This document shows positions 30,317 through 38,556 of a DNA stretch of 64,000 bases, piece after piece. Below the pieces are notes generated by a model that was not told where the DNA came from, did no database searches, and saw nothing but the letters and a program-made list of their open reading frames with translations. The stretch is from positions 3,286,001 to 3,350,000 of the forward strand of contig NZ_CP024201.1 of the NCBI RefSeq assembly GCF_002749615.1, given 5' to 3'. This DNA comes from Caulobacter mirabilis. Lineage in GTDB: Bacteria; Pseudomonadota; Alphaproteobacteria; Caulobacterales; Caulobacteraceae. The translations under genes were made by a program, and so were the position numbers. Every line of letters starts with the position of its first letter. The stretch's first letter is position 1.

Positions 30317-30631
30317 ATGAGCGGTGTGTTCAAGGCCCTTTCCGATCCGACCCGGCGGCGCGTGCTGCAGCTGCTGCGCGAGCGGCCGATGTCGGCGGGG
30401 GCGTTGGCCGACCAGTTCGACGTGTCCAAACCGACCATGTCCGCCCACTTCGCCGTGCTGCGCGAGGCCGACCTCGTGCATGTCGAGAAGGCGGGCAAGT
30501 CGGTGATCTATCACCTCAAGCTCTCGGTGCTCGAAGAGGCGCTGATGGGCTTCGCCCAGACCTTCGGGATCGGCGCCGACGCGCCCGACCCCAAGCTGCC
30601 CCCCGCCAAGCCGAAGGAGGCCAAGTCATGA
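30317..30631 (+). CDS. ArsR/SdpR-family transcriptional repressor
   Basis: 104 residues. A winged helix-turn-helix covers about 1-80: FKALSDPTRRRVLQLLRERP, MSAGALADQFDVSKPTMSAH and the wing VHVEKAGKSVIYHL. No Cys pair for metal sensing is present, which fits the SdpR-like subgroup. The ATG at 30317 is preferred over an upstream TTG because the operator repeat ends there. Its stop overlaps the next gene by 4 bp. Confidence 0.9.
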   Translation: MSGVFKALSDPTRRRVLQLLRERPMSAGALADQFDVSKPTMSAHFAVLREADLVHVEKAGKSVIYHLKLSVLEEALMGFAQTFGIGADAPDPKLPPAKPKEAKS

Positions 30632-31017
30632 ACGCCAATCAGTTGATCCGCCCCCTGCTCTTGGCCGGCGGCCTGCTGGCCGGCTGCGCCGCGCTGGCGG
30701 CGGCTAGATCGGCCGGCCTGCTCGATCAGGACACCACCGTCCGCGGGGCGATGGCGCTGATCGGCCTGTTCCTGGCCATCCACGCCAACGACATCCCCAA
30801 GCAGCTGGCCAAGGACCCCCGGGGTCAGGCGGTGCAGCGGGCGACCGGCCGGGCCATGGTGCTGGCCTACCTCGCCTGGATCGCGGTCTGGATCTTCGCG
30901 CCGCTGAGCCTCGCCACGCCCCTGTCGGCGGCCCTGGTGCTGCTCGCCGTCGGCTGGATCGTCCTGGCGTGCCGGCGCATCCTGACGCGGGCCCCTGGAG
31001 AACGGTCGACGCCCTAG
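30628..31017 (+). CDS. Small membrane protein coupled to the ArsR regulator
   Basis: 129 residues with four hydrophobic segments (about 7-25, 40-52, 73-90, 94-112). It resembles the SdpI-like or related immunity membrane proteins only in size and pairing with an ArsR/SdpR regulator; I do not recognise a specific family. Start ATGA overlaps the regulator stop. The 3' end overlaps the convergent ltrA gene by 4 bp. Confidence 0.72.
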   Translation: MNANQLIRPLLLAGGLLAGCAALAAARSAGLLDQDTTVRGAMALIGLFLAIHANDIPKQLAKDPRGQAVQRATGRAMVLAYLAWIAVWIFAPLSLATPLSAALVLLAVGWIVLACRRILTRAPGERSTP

Positions 31018-32234
31018 GGGGTCGACGGCCGCCCCTGCTGATAGGCCACGGTCTCCCACACGGCCACGACCAGCAGCGCCCCCGTCGCCAGCCAGCTCAG
31101 CATCATCGGCGTGCACTGGAAGGCGATGATGGACAACAGGCCCAGGATCGCGATCCCGACCAGCCGCGACAGCGGGACCACGCCGAACACCGTCCATTTG
31201 AACAACAGGCTGCCGGCCAGGAACAGCGCCGGCCCGCCGAGCAGGACCAGGGCGGTCTTCAGGTCCACGTGGCCGTCGGGATGGGCCAGCGCCCATTCGT
31301 CGCCGACCGCGGTGACGATGATCCCCGCCACCAGCGGGATGTGGGCGTAGGTGTACGCGATCCGCGCGACCCGGCCTGGATCGTCGGAGGCGCGGATCCG
31401 CTCGCTGGCCGCATCGGCGTGCGCGCTGAAGTAGATCCACCACATGGCCACCGTCGTGACGAAGGCGCTGGCGAAGGCCGCAATCACGCCGAAGGTCCGC
31501 TCGTGGCCGGCGAAGGTCGCGCCGGTGACCAGGATCGACTCCCCCAGGGCGATGATGATGAACAGGCCGCAGCGCTCGGCCATATGTCCGCCCTCGACGC
31601 TCCAGTCGTGGGTCGAGGAGCGGCCCAGTCCCGGCGTCCAGAAGGCGGCGATCGGCCCGGCGTAGTCGATAGCCAGGGCCGCGCCCCACCACAGCAGCCG
31701 TTGCTCCGGATCGACCAGACCTCCGGTCAGCCACAGCGCGCCCGAGACGACGAACCAGACCAGGATGCGCAGGAAGTTCAGCCGAAGCGCGTCGTTCCGC
31801 CGCGCGGCGAAGACCACGAAGGCCGTCCGCCCGGCCTGGATCAGGACATAGGCGGCCGCAAAGACCAGGCCCGTCTTGTCGAAGGCGTGGGGCAGCGACG
31901 AGGACATCACCACCCCCGCGGCCATCACCCCGAACAGCATGACCCGCACGCCGCGGTGCTCGACCTCCAGGAAGTTGGTCGCCCAGGTCGTGTACATCCA
32001 GGCCCACCACACCGCGAGCAGCAGCATCGCCGTCTGCAGCGTCCCCAACGGGGTCGGATGCTCGATCAGGGTGTGGCTGAGCTGGGTGACCGCGAAGACG
32101 AAGACCAGGTCGAAAAACAGCTCGACGAAGCCCACGCGGGCGTGGCCCCCGTCCCGTTCGCGAAGGAGGCCGTGGGCGCGTGCGTGGCTGGTCATCTTGA
32201 GACTCGCGGCGGTGTCGACCGACGCTATGCGCAT
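31014..32234 (-). CDS. ltrA: Low temperature requirement A (LtrA) family membrane protein
   Basis: 406 residues with about ten membrane segments. The LtrA signature is clear: VGFVELFFDLVFVFAVTQLS (about 34-53) and later RCGLFIIIALGESILVTGAT. The role of LtrA is unsettled; it was named from a cold-sensitive Listeria mutant. The start at 32234 may be too early: an ATG 13 codons in (32195) is an alternative with the conserved part intact. Confidence 0.88.
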   Translation of the reverse strand: MRIASVDTAASLKMTSHARAHGLLRERDGGHARVGFVELFFDLVFVFAVTQLSHTLIEHPTPLGTLQTAMLLLAVWWAWMYTTWATNFLEVEHRGVRVMLFGVMAAGVVMSSSLPHAFDKTGLVFAAAYVLIQAGRTAFVVFAARRNDALRLNFLRILVWFVVSGALWLTGGLVDPEQRLLWWGAALAIDYAGPIAAFWTPGLGRSSTHDWSVEGGHMAERCGLFIIIALGESILVTGATFAGHERTFGVIAAFASAFVTTVAMWWIYFSAHADAASERIRASDDPGRVARIAYTYAHIPLVAGIIVTAVGDEWALAHPDGHVDLKTALVLLGGPALFLAGSLLFKWTVFGVVPLSRLVGIAILGLLSIIAFQCTPMMLSWLATGALLVVAVWETVAYQQGRPSTP

Positions 32235-32291
32235 TCGCCCCGGTTCGGCTAGCGGGTGACGCGGCGGCCTTCAGCCGCTACAGGGGCGGCC

Positions 32292-33158
32292 ATGAGCTAC
32301 AACGCCGCCCAGATCATCGCCCGCGGTCCCCGCGCCCTCGCCGAGGCCGCCGCCGAGGCGCTCGACGCCGACCCCATGCTGGATGGCGCGACCTACTCGA
32401 TCCTGGAAGAGGACGAGGACAAGGGGATCTGGCGCATCGACGCCTTCCCGACCTCTCAGGAGGAGGAAGACGGCATCCGCGACAGCCTGGTCGCCTCGGG
32501 CGGGCTGACGGTGGTCGTCGAGCCGCTGGCCGACGCCGACTGGCTGGCCATGGCGCTGTCGGGCCTGCCGCCGGTGCGCGAGGGCCGGTTCTTCGTCTAC
32601 GGCCTGCACGACAAGGGCCGCGCGCCGGCGAGCGCGGTGAAGCTGCGCATCGAGGCGGGCGCCGCCTTCGGCACCGGCCACCACGGGACCACGGCCGGCT
32701 GCCTGAAGGCCTATGACGACCTGCTCAAGTCGCGCCGCTTCGACCGGGTGCTGGACGTGGGCTGCGGCACGGGCGTGCTGGCCATCGCCGCGGCCCGCAC
32801 CGGGTCGAAGGTCGCCGTCGGCACCGACATCGACGGGCCGTCGGTCCGCATCGCCAACGAGAACGCCCGGGAAAACGCGGCCGCCGCCCGCTTCGTCCAC
32901 GCCTCCGGCCTGAACCACCGCCTGGTGCGCCAGGACGGCCCCTACGACCTGGTCTTCGCCAACATCCTGGCCCCGCCGCTGGTTGCGCTGAGCCACGACA
33001 TCAAGTTGGCCCTGAAGCCCGGCGGCGTCGCCATCCTGTCGGGCCTGCTGCGCACCCAGGAGCGCCGGGTGAAGGCCGCCTACCTGTCCAAGGGCTTCCG
33101 CGTCATGCGCAGCCTCCACCGCGACGCCTGGGCCACCCTGGTGTTGCAGCGGGCTTAG
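32292..33158 (+). CDS. prmA: Ribosomal protein L11 methyltransferase
   Basis: Trimethylates ribosomal protein L11. 288 residues from the ATG at 32292; GGGGCGG precedes it. N-terminal substrate-recognition domain (about 1-90) and a class I methyltransferase domain with [13 protein letters not shown] (126-138), the SAM loop [14 protein letters not shown] (155-168) and ANILAPPL, the PrmA substrate motif. A longer in-frame start adds 12 low-quality residues and is less likely. Confidence 0.93.
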   Translation: MSYNAAQIIARGPRALAEAAAEALDADPMLDGATYSILEEDEDKGIWRIDAFPTSQEEEDGIRDSLVASGGLTVVVEPLADADWLAMALSGLPPVREGRFFVYGLHDKGRAPASAVKLRIEAGAAFGTGHHGTTAGCLKAYDDLLKSRRFDRVLDVGCGTGVLAIAAARTGSKVAVGTDIDGPSVRIANENARENAAAARFVHASGLNHRLVRQDGPYDLVFANILAPPLVALSHDIKLALKPGGVAILSGLLRTQERRVKAAYLSKGFRVMRSLHRDAWATLVLQRA

Positions 33159-33222
33159 GAACTCGCGTCGCGGTCTGACGTTTTCCCGCCTGGGCAAGGG
33201 TAAGCATCAGGAGGCCGCCGAC

Positions 33223-33639
33223 ATGACGCAGACCGATCCCGAGACTCGGCCGTCGTCGAAACAGGCCGAACCGCAGGGCGCCAGCACGACCGCCTGGGTG
33301 ATGGCGGCGCTGGTGGCCCTGGTCGCCATCTTCGCGGTGGTGTTCATGACCACCAACCGCCCCTCGGAGCCGGACGCGACGCGGATCGCCCAGGCCGTCG
33401 AGCAGGGCCGCGCCGAAGGCATGCTGGCCGGGGCGCAATCGACCATGGACAGCGCCCGCGAGGTCGCGAACTCGGCGACACGCACCGCCGAGGAAGCGTC
33501 ACGCGCCGCCGCCGACGCCCAGGCCGCCGCCGACGCCGCCGTCCGCTCGGGCGCCGAGCAGGCGGCCAACGACGCGTCCGACGCGCTTGGACCGGCCGCG
33601 GAGCCGAAAACGCCCCCCGAACCGACGCCGCAGCCGTAG
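33223..33639 (+). CDS. Hypothetical single-span protein with Ala-rich helical tail
   Basis: 138 residues, not recognised. One transmembrane helix (about 24-42, WVMAALVALVAIFAVVFM) is followed by a long Ala/Glu/Asp-rich helix with many Ala-Ala and heptad repeats (about 60-120) and a Pro-rich end. GGAGG lies eight bases before the ATG. It lies between prmA and the aminopeptidase P gene. Confidence 0.65.
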   Translation: MTQTDPETRPSSKQAEPQGASTTAWVMAALVALVAIFAVVFMTTNRPSEPDATRIAQAVEQGRAEGMLAGAQSTMDSAREVANSATRTAEEASRAAADAQAAADAAVRSGAEQAANDASDALGPAAEPKTPPEPTPQP

Positions 33640-33672
33640 CTTTCCCTTCCGTCGGAGGCTGGCGCAGCATAG

Positions 33673-35493
33673 ATGTGCCTCATGCGCCAGACCTTCGACG
33701 AACATACCGATCCTTCGTTCGGCCCGCGGCACGTTCCGCTGATCCGCGACGCCATGAAGGCCCAGGGCCTCGACGGCTTCCTGATCCCGCACGAGGACGA
33801 GCACCAGAACGAGTACCTGCCCGAGGCCAACGACCGCCTCGCCTGGGCCACCGGCTTCACCGGCTCGGCCGGCGCGGCGGTGATCCTGCAGGACCGGGCC
33901 GCGGTCTTCGTCGACGGCCGCTACACCCTGCAGGTCGGCGAACAGGTCGACCCGGACGTGTTCGAGATTCGCGATCTGGTCGAGGGCGGCGTGCCGGCCT
34001 ACCTCGAGACCGCGCCGAAGGGGGCGGTGCTCGGCTACGACGCCCGGCTGCACAGCCCCGACGCCCTGGCCGCTCTGCGCGCCGCCGCCGACAAGGCCGG
34101 CGCGGTGTTGAAACCCGTCGACGCCAACCCGCTGGACCAGGCCTGGGGCCAAGCCCGCCCGCCGCAGCCGACCGCCCCGATCGTGCCCCAGCCGCTGGAG
34201 TTCGCCGGCGAGGACTCCGCCGCCAAGCGTGAGCGCATCGGCGCGGGGCTCCGCGACGCCGGGGCCGAGGCCGCGGTGATCACCGCGCCGTCGTCGATCG
34301 CCTGGCTGTTCAACATCCGCGGCGGCGACGTCATCCGCTCGCCGCTGCCGCTCGGACAGGCCGTGGTCAACGCCGACGGCACGGCCCGCCTGTTCCTGGA
34401 CCCGGTCAAGGTCACCGACGACCTGCCGGCCTGGCTGGGCAACCAGGTCTCGCTGGAGGCCCCGGAAGCGCTCGACGGCGCCCTGGCCGACCTGAAGGGC
34501 AAGAAGGTGCTGGTCGACCCCGGCCAGTCCTCGGCCTGGTACTTCGACACCCTGGCCGCCGTCGGCGCCGAGCCGGTCCGCGGCATGGACCCCTGCACCC
34601 TGCCCCGCGCCTGCAAGAACGCGGCGGAGATCGAGGGCACCCGCCGCGCCCACGTCCGCGACGGCGTGGCGGTGACCCGCTTCCTGCACTGGGTCGCCAC
34701 CGAAGGCCAGATCAACCCGCCGGACGAGAAGGAGGCCGTCGCCAAGCTGGAGGGCTTCCGCGAGGAGACCGGCGCGCTGAAGGACCTCAGCTTCGACACC
34801 ATCGGCGCGGCCAACGGCCACGGCGCCCTGCCCCACTACCGCCCGACAGAGCGCAGCAACGAGCGCGCGGCCCAGGGCAGCTTCCTGCTGGTCGACAGCG
34901 GCGGCCAGTACCTGGACGGCACCACCGACATCACCCGCACCATGGCGATCGGAACGCCGTCCGCCGAGATGAAGCAGCGCTACACCCTGGTGCTGAAGGG
35001 CCATCTGCATCTGGCGCGGGTCCGTTTCCCGGCCGGCACTACCGGCTCGGCCCTGGACGCCCTGGCCCGCGAGCCGCTGTGGCAGGCGGGTTTGGACTAC
35101 GACCACGGCACCGGCCACGGCGTCGGCGTCTATCTGGGCGTCCACGAGGGCCCGCAGCGGATCAGCAAGGCCCCCAACAGCATCGCCCTGCGTCCCGGCA
35201 TGATCCTCAGCAACGAGCCGGGCTACTACAAGCCGGGCGAGTACGGGATCCGCATCGAGAACCTGCAGGTGGTCACGCCGGCCGCGGACATCCCCGGCGG
35301 CGAGCGGCCGATGCTGGGCTTCGAGAACCTGACCTGGGCGCCGATCGATCGAGCCTGCATCGAGGCCGACATGCTGAGCGATGTCGAACGCGCCCAGCTC
35401 AATGCCTACCACGCCCAGGTGCTGGACAAGATCGGCCCGCTGGTCCCGGCGGACGTGCGGGAATGGCTGGAAGGGGCGTGCGCGCCGATCTAG
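33673..35493 (+). CDS. Xaa-Pro aminopeptidase (M24B, aminopeptidase P)
   Basis: Cleaves the first residue before proline. 606 residues: two N-terminal creatinase-like domains (about 15-320) then the pita-bread M24 domain with metal ligands in LLVDSGGQYLDGTTDITRT, HGTGHGVGVYLGVHEGP and the glutamates in NEPGYYKPGEYGIRIENL. A C-terminal M24 extension follows, as in the long eukaryote-like type. An ATG nine bases in (33682) is a possible alternative start. Confidence 0.92.
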   Translation: MCLMRQTFDEHTDPSFGPRHVPLIRDAMKAQGLDGFLIPHEDEHQNEYLPEANDRLAWATGFTGSAGAAVILQDRAAVFVDGRYTLQVGEQVDPDVFEIRDLVEGGVPAYLETAPKGAVLGYDARLHSPDALAALRAAADKAGAVLKPVDANPLDQAWGQARPPQPTAPIVPQPLEFAGEDSAAKRERIGAGLRDAGAEAAVITAPSSIAWLFNIRGGDVIRSPLPLGQAVVNADGTARLFLDPVKVTDDLPAWLGNQVSLEAPEALDGALADLKGKKVLVDPGQSSAWYFDTLAAVGAEPVRGMDPCTLPRACKNAAEIEGTRRAHVRDGVAVTRFLHWVATEGQINPPDEKEAVAKLEGFREETGALKDLSFDTIGAANGHGALPHYRPTERSNERAAQGSFLLVDSGGQYLDGTTDITRTMAIGTPSAEMKQRYTLVLKGHLHLARVRFPAGTTGSALDALAREPLWQAGLDYDHGTGHGVGVYLGVHEGPQRISKAPNSIALRPGMILSNEPGYYKPGEYGIRIENLQVVTPAADIPGGERPMLGFENLTWAPIDRACIEADMLSDVERAQLNAYHAQVLDKIGPLVPADVREWLEGACAPI

Positions 35494-35534
35494 GCAAGTC
35501 CCTTCGGACCTGATCCGACGACCCATGCGTGATG

Positions 35535-35560
35535 AAGGGCGCGGAGCGATCCGCGCCCTT
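35535..35560 (+). terminator. Hairpin downstream of the aminopeptidase P gene
   Basis: Perfect 11-bp stem AAGGGCGCGGA (35535-35545)/TCCGCGCCCTT (35550-35560) with a GCGA loop. The following CTCCATT is only weakly T-rich. Confidence 0.55.
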
Positions 35561-35632
35561 CTCCATTGCCGACAGGTCCTGCGTCCTTCGATGCGCTCGC
35601 TTGAGGGTCCGCGTCTCGAACCATGCAACGCC

Positions 35633-35712
35633 GGGGACATGCTCCCGCAGGGTGCGTGTCCCCTTCTTACCGTTCGACAGGGGACACGCACCGCTTCGCG
35701 GAGCATGTCCCC
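35633..35712. repeat. Nested inverted repeat between aminopeptidase P and DUF2147 genes
   Basis: Left arm 35633-35663 begins GGGGACATGCTCC and ends GGTGCGTGTCCCC. Right arm 35680-35712 begins GGGGACACGCACC and ends GGAGCATGTCCCC. The two arms pair over most of their length, giving a long cruciform-capable element in the 234-bp convergent gap. GGGGACATGC also appears in the hairpin at 23234-23265. Confidence 0.65.
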
Positions 35713-35727
35713 GTCTGTCCCGCCCGC

Positions 35728-36144
35728 CTATTTGATCCGCGTCCAGGTCTGGGTCTTGCACAGCGGCGCGACGACGCAGCCCTTCAGCTTCAGCGTATCG
35801 GCGCCGACCGCGGTGATCGTGCCCGAATAGGTATTGCCGTCCTCGGGATTGTAGACCTTGCCGCCCTTCCATTCGGTCGGGCCGCCGGTGAAGCCGGTCA
35901 GGAAGGTCAGCCCCTTCAGCTTGCGGCTGGCCAGCTTGGGGTCCTTGTTCTTGGCGTCGAGCGCGCCGGGGTCCTTGGCGATGTGGGCCGAGCTGATCAG
36001 CTTGCCGCAGACGGCGCCGCCGCACGGATAGACCTCGACCTCCCCGCCGTTGCCCGGCGTGCGCCAACGGCCGGTGATGTCGGCGGCGAAGACCGGGGTG
36101 GCGACAGCGGCCGTCAGGACAGCGGCGGCGAGAAGGCGGAGCAT
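35728..36144 (-). CDS. DUF2147-family exported protein
   Basis: 138 residues with a signal peptide (about 1-20, LLAAAVLTAAVATPVFAAD). The mature domain matches DUF2147: GRWRTPGNGGEVEVYPCGGAVCGKLISS near its start, GKVYNPEDGNTYSGTI in the centre and GCVVAPLCKTQTWTRI at the end. Four Cys could form two disulfides in the periplasm. Function is unknown. Confidence 0.87.
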   Translation of the reverse strand: MLRLLAAAVLTAAVATPVFAADITGRWRTPGNGGEVEVYPCGGAVCGKLISSAHIAKDPGALDAKNKDPKLASRKLKGLTFLTGFTGGPTEWKGGKVYNPEDGNTYSGTITAVGADTLKLKGCVVAPLCKTQTWTRIK

Positions 36145-36238
36145 GGCGTTTCGTCCGTTGTGAAGGGGTGCTTGCCTAGAGCGGCGTCACCCGTGAAGCT
36201 CCTCCTGAACGTGCAGAATGGCAAGAGCGGGGCGGGCC

Positions 36239-36886
36239 ATGTTCGTGGGACACTATGCTGCGGCGCTGGCCGCGCGGGCGGTCGAGCCGCGGACGCCGCT
36301 GTGGGCCGCCGTCGGCGCCGCCCAGCTGGTCGACATCGGCTGGAGCGTGCTGATCATGACCGGCGTCGAGAAGGTGCGGTTCGACCCCAGCCTGCCCGGC
36401 ACGCCCCTGGACCTCTACCACATGCCCTGGACCCATAGCCTGCCGGCGGCCGTGGTCTGGTCCGTCGGCGGCGCGCTGCTGGCCCGCGGCCTGCTGAAGA
36501 CGCCGTGGCGGGTGGCGGCCATCCTCGGCCTGACCGTCTTCTCCCACTGGCTGCTCGACTTCCTGGTCCACCGGCCGGACCTGGCCCTGTGGCCCGGCGG
36601 GATCAAGGTCGGTCTCGGCTGGTGGAACTGGCCGGTTCCGGAGAAGATGCTGGAGATCACGCTGATCGCCGTCGCCGGCGGGGCCTGGCTGTGGCGGCGC
36701 GGAACCGAGGGACGCGGCTGGGCCTGGGGCTGCGCCTTTCTGGCCCTGCTGGGCGGTCTCGGCATCTACGCCGAGCTGCCGGGCCCGCCGCCGACGTCGC
36801 CTGCCGCCTTCGGGACCATGGCCCTGGTCGCCTACCTGAGTCTGGCGGCGGTCGCCTGGCTCGCCGAGCGACCCCGGCGCGCCTAG
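36239..36886 (+). CDS. YdjM-like integral membrane protein
   Basis: 215 residues from the ATG at 36239. Several membrane segments, with the conserved HxxAAxxA start (GHYAAALAARAV), MPWTHSLPAAVVWS (about 68-81) and FSHWLLDFLVHRPD (about 101-114). The paired His/Asp motifs suggest the metal-dependent hydrolase-like membrane family that includes YdjM, but catalysis has not been shown. GGGGCGGG lies just before the start. Confidence 0.72.
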   Translation: MFVGHYAAALAARAVEPRTPLWAAVGAAQLVDIGWSVLIMTGVEKVRFDPSLPGTPLDLYHMPWTHSLPAAVVWSVGGALLARGLLKTPWRVAAILGLTVFSHWLLDFLVHRPDLALWPGGIKVGLGWWNWPVPEKMLEITLIAVAGGAWLWRRGTEGRGWAWGCAFLALLGGLGIYAELPGPPPTSPAAFGTMALVAYLSLAAVAWLAERPRRA

Positions 36887-38025
36887 GCCGTCGCCCGCTC
36901 GCGCAGCAGGTCGCCGATCACCGCCAGCCCGCGCTCCACGTCGCCCGGCGCGGCCAGGCTGAAGTTCAGCCGGATCGCCGGACAGGCGCCGCCGTCGGCC
37001 ATGAAATGGCTGCCCGGGGTGAACAGAACGCCCCGCTCCAGCGCTCGTGTCAGCAAGCCCTGCGGATCGACGCCGCCCGCCAGGGCGACCCAGAAGAACA
37101 GCCCGCCCGGCGGCGTGGTCCAGGACGCCAGATTGCCCAGATGCCGGGTCAGGGCCGCGTCGAACAGGTCCCGCTTCCGGCGATACAGGGCCCTGACCCC
37201 CTCCATCCGCGCCGCCCGACCGGGGTCCTGCAGATACTGCAGCACCATCCATTGGCTCAGCCGGTTGGTGTGCAGGTCGCTGGCCTGCTTGAGCCGCACC
37301 AGCAGCGGGAACAGATCTTCCGAGGCCGTCAGGAAGCCCAGCCGCAGGCCCGGGGCCACGGTCTTGGAGAAGGAGCCCTGGTAGATCCAGGAGCCGCCGC
37401 CGCTCATCCCCGCGCAGATCGGCGTTCGCTCGCAATCCTCGTAGACCAGATCGCGGTAGGGATCGTCCTCGAACAGGATCACCTCATGGGCCTGGCAGGC
37501 CTGGGCGAGCGCCGCCCGCTCCTGGGCCGACCAGCAGCCGCCGGTGGGGTTCTGGAAGGTCGGGGTGACATAGGCCAGCCGCGGCGTGGCGTCCCCGCCC
37601 CAGCCCGACGCCGGATCGGCGCGGTCGAGGGTCGAGAACCGCGCGCCGAAGAACCGGAACACCTGCAGCGCGGCCAGATAGGCGGGGGCTTCGACGGCGA
37701 CGGTCGCGCCCGGGTCGACGACCAGCTTGGCGGCCAGGTCGATGCCCTGCTGCGACCCGGCCAGGATCATCACCCGCTCGGCGGTCGTGTCGACGCCCAG
37801 GTCGCGCAGCTCCGCGGCGATGCGTTCGCACAGCGGCGGCTCGCCCTCGGTCGGGCCGTATTGCAGCAGGTCGCGCGGCGGCGGCGGCAGGTCGAGCCCG
37901 GCGAAGGTCTCCGGCGACGGCAGGCCGCCGGCGAAGGAGATGGCGCCCGGCCGCAGCGATACGTTGAGCATCTCCCGCACCGGCGATGCGTGAAGATCTC
38001 CCGTTCGCGCCGACAACCGCGCCAT
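36883..38025 (-). CDS. PLP-dependent aminotransferase (class I/II, LysN-like)
   Basis: 380 residues from the ATG at 38025. Fold-type I aminotransferase: FAGGLPSPETF (about 33-43), PTFQNPTGG, FEDDPYRDLVYED, the Schiff-base region GSFSKTVAPGLRLGF and RLNFSLA near the end. It resembles the 2-aminoadipate/aromatic aminotransferase subgroup related to MocR domains but has no regulator domain. Substrate unknown. It is transcribed divergently from a MarR gene whose candidate operator sites lie between them. Confidence 0.87.
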   Translation of the reverse strand: MARLSARTGDLHASPVREMLNVSLRPGAISFAGGLPSPETFAGLDLPPPPRDLLQYGPTEGEPPLCERIAAELRDLGVDTTAERVMILAGSQQGIDLAAKLVVDPGATVAVEAPAYLAALQVFRFFGARFSTLDRADPASGWGGDATPRLAYVTPTFQNPTGGCWSAQERAALAQACQAHEVILFEDDPYRDLVYEDCERTPICAGMSGGGSWIYQGSFSKTVAPGLRLGFLTASEDLFPLLVRLKQASDLHTNRLSQWMVLQYLQDPGRAARMEGVRALYRRKRDLFDAALTRHLGNLASWTTPPGGLFFWVALAGGVDPQGLLTRALERGVLFTPGSHFMADGGACPAIRLNFSLAAPGDVERGLAVIGDLLRERATA

Positions 38026-38043
38026 GACCAAAGCTCCGACAGC

Positions 38044-38106
38044 GTCAATAATCTTGACCTATCGACACCGTAAGGACCACGAGCCTAATGTGTCAACATG
38101 GTTGAC
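38044..38106. promoter_or_regulatory. Two matching palindromes between the aminotransferase and marR-type genes
   Basis: Two 15-bp sites share the form GTCAA-N5-TTGAC: GTCAATAATCTTGAC (38044-38058) and GTCAACATGGTTGAC (38092-38106), centres 48 bp apart. The second spans the start codon of the MarR gene. TTGAC elements within the sites could also serve as -35 boxes for both directions. They are the best candidates for the MarR operator. Confidence 0.65.
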
Positions 38107-38544
38107 CCAACCTCTTCGGAAGACGCTCGCCAGGCCCAACTGCGCGATGCGATCGAGCTGCTCTACTTCGCCTATCGCGGCTTCACCGATCGGCCGGATC
38201 GGATCCTGGAACGGCGCGGCCTGAGCCGGGTCCACCACCGCGTCCTCTATTTCATCGCCCGTCGTCCCGAGATCTCGGTCACCGGCCTGCTCGGCATGCT
38301 GGCCGTCAGCAAGCAGGCGCTGAACGGCCCGCTGCGGCAGCTGATCGAGCTGGACCTGGTCGCCGCTCTCCCCTCGGCGGAGGACCGCCGGGTGAAAAAT
38401 CTCAGCCTGACCGAGGCCGGCGCCAAGCTGGAGGCGGAGCTGACCGGCGCCCAGATGAGTCACCTGCAAGCCGCCTTCGAGCGCGCCGGACGGGACGCGG
38501 TCCGCGGCTGGCGCGAGGTCATGGCGGAGCTGGCGGCGGACTAG
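38098..38544 (+). CDS. MarR-family transcriptional regulator
   Basis: 148 residues. Winged helix-turn-helix in the centre: ISVTGLLGMLAVSKQALNGP is the recognition helix pair (about 60-80) and AEDRRVKNLSLTEAG the wing (about 98-112). Flanking helices form the dimer interface. The ATG is overlapped by a palindrome that probably lets the protein repress itself and the divergent aminotransferase gene. Confidence 0.9.
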   Translation: MVDPTSSEDARQAQLRDAIELLYFAYRGFTDRPDRILERRGLSRVHHRVLYFIARRPEISVTGLLGMLAVSKQALNGPLRQLIELDLVAALPSAEDRRVKNLSLTEAGAKLEAELTGAQMSHLQAAFERAGRDAVRGWREVMAELAAD

Positions 38545-38556
38545 GCCAAGGCCGCG

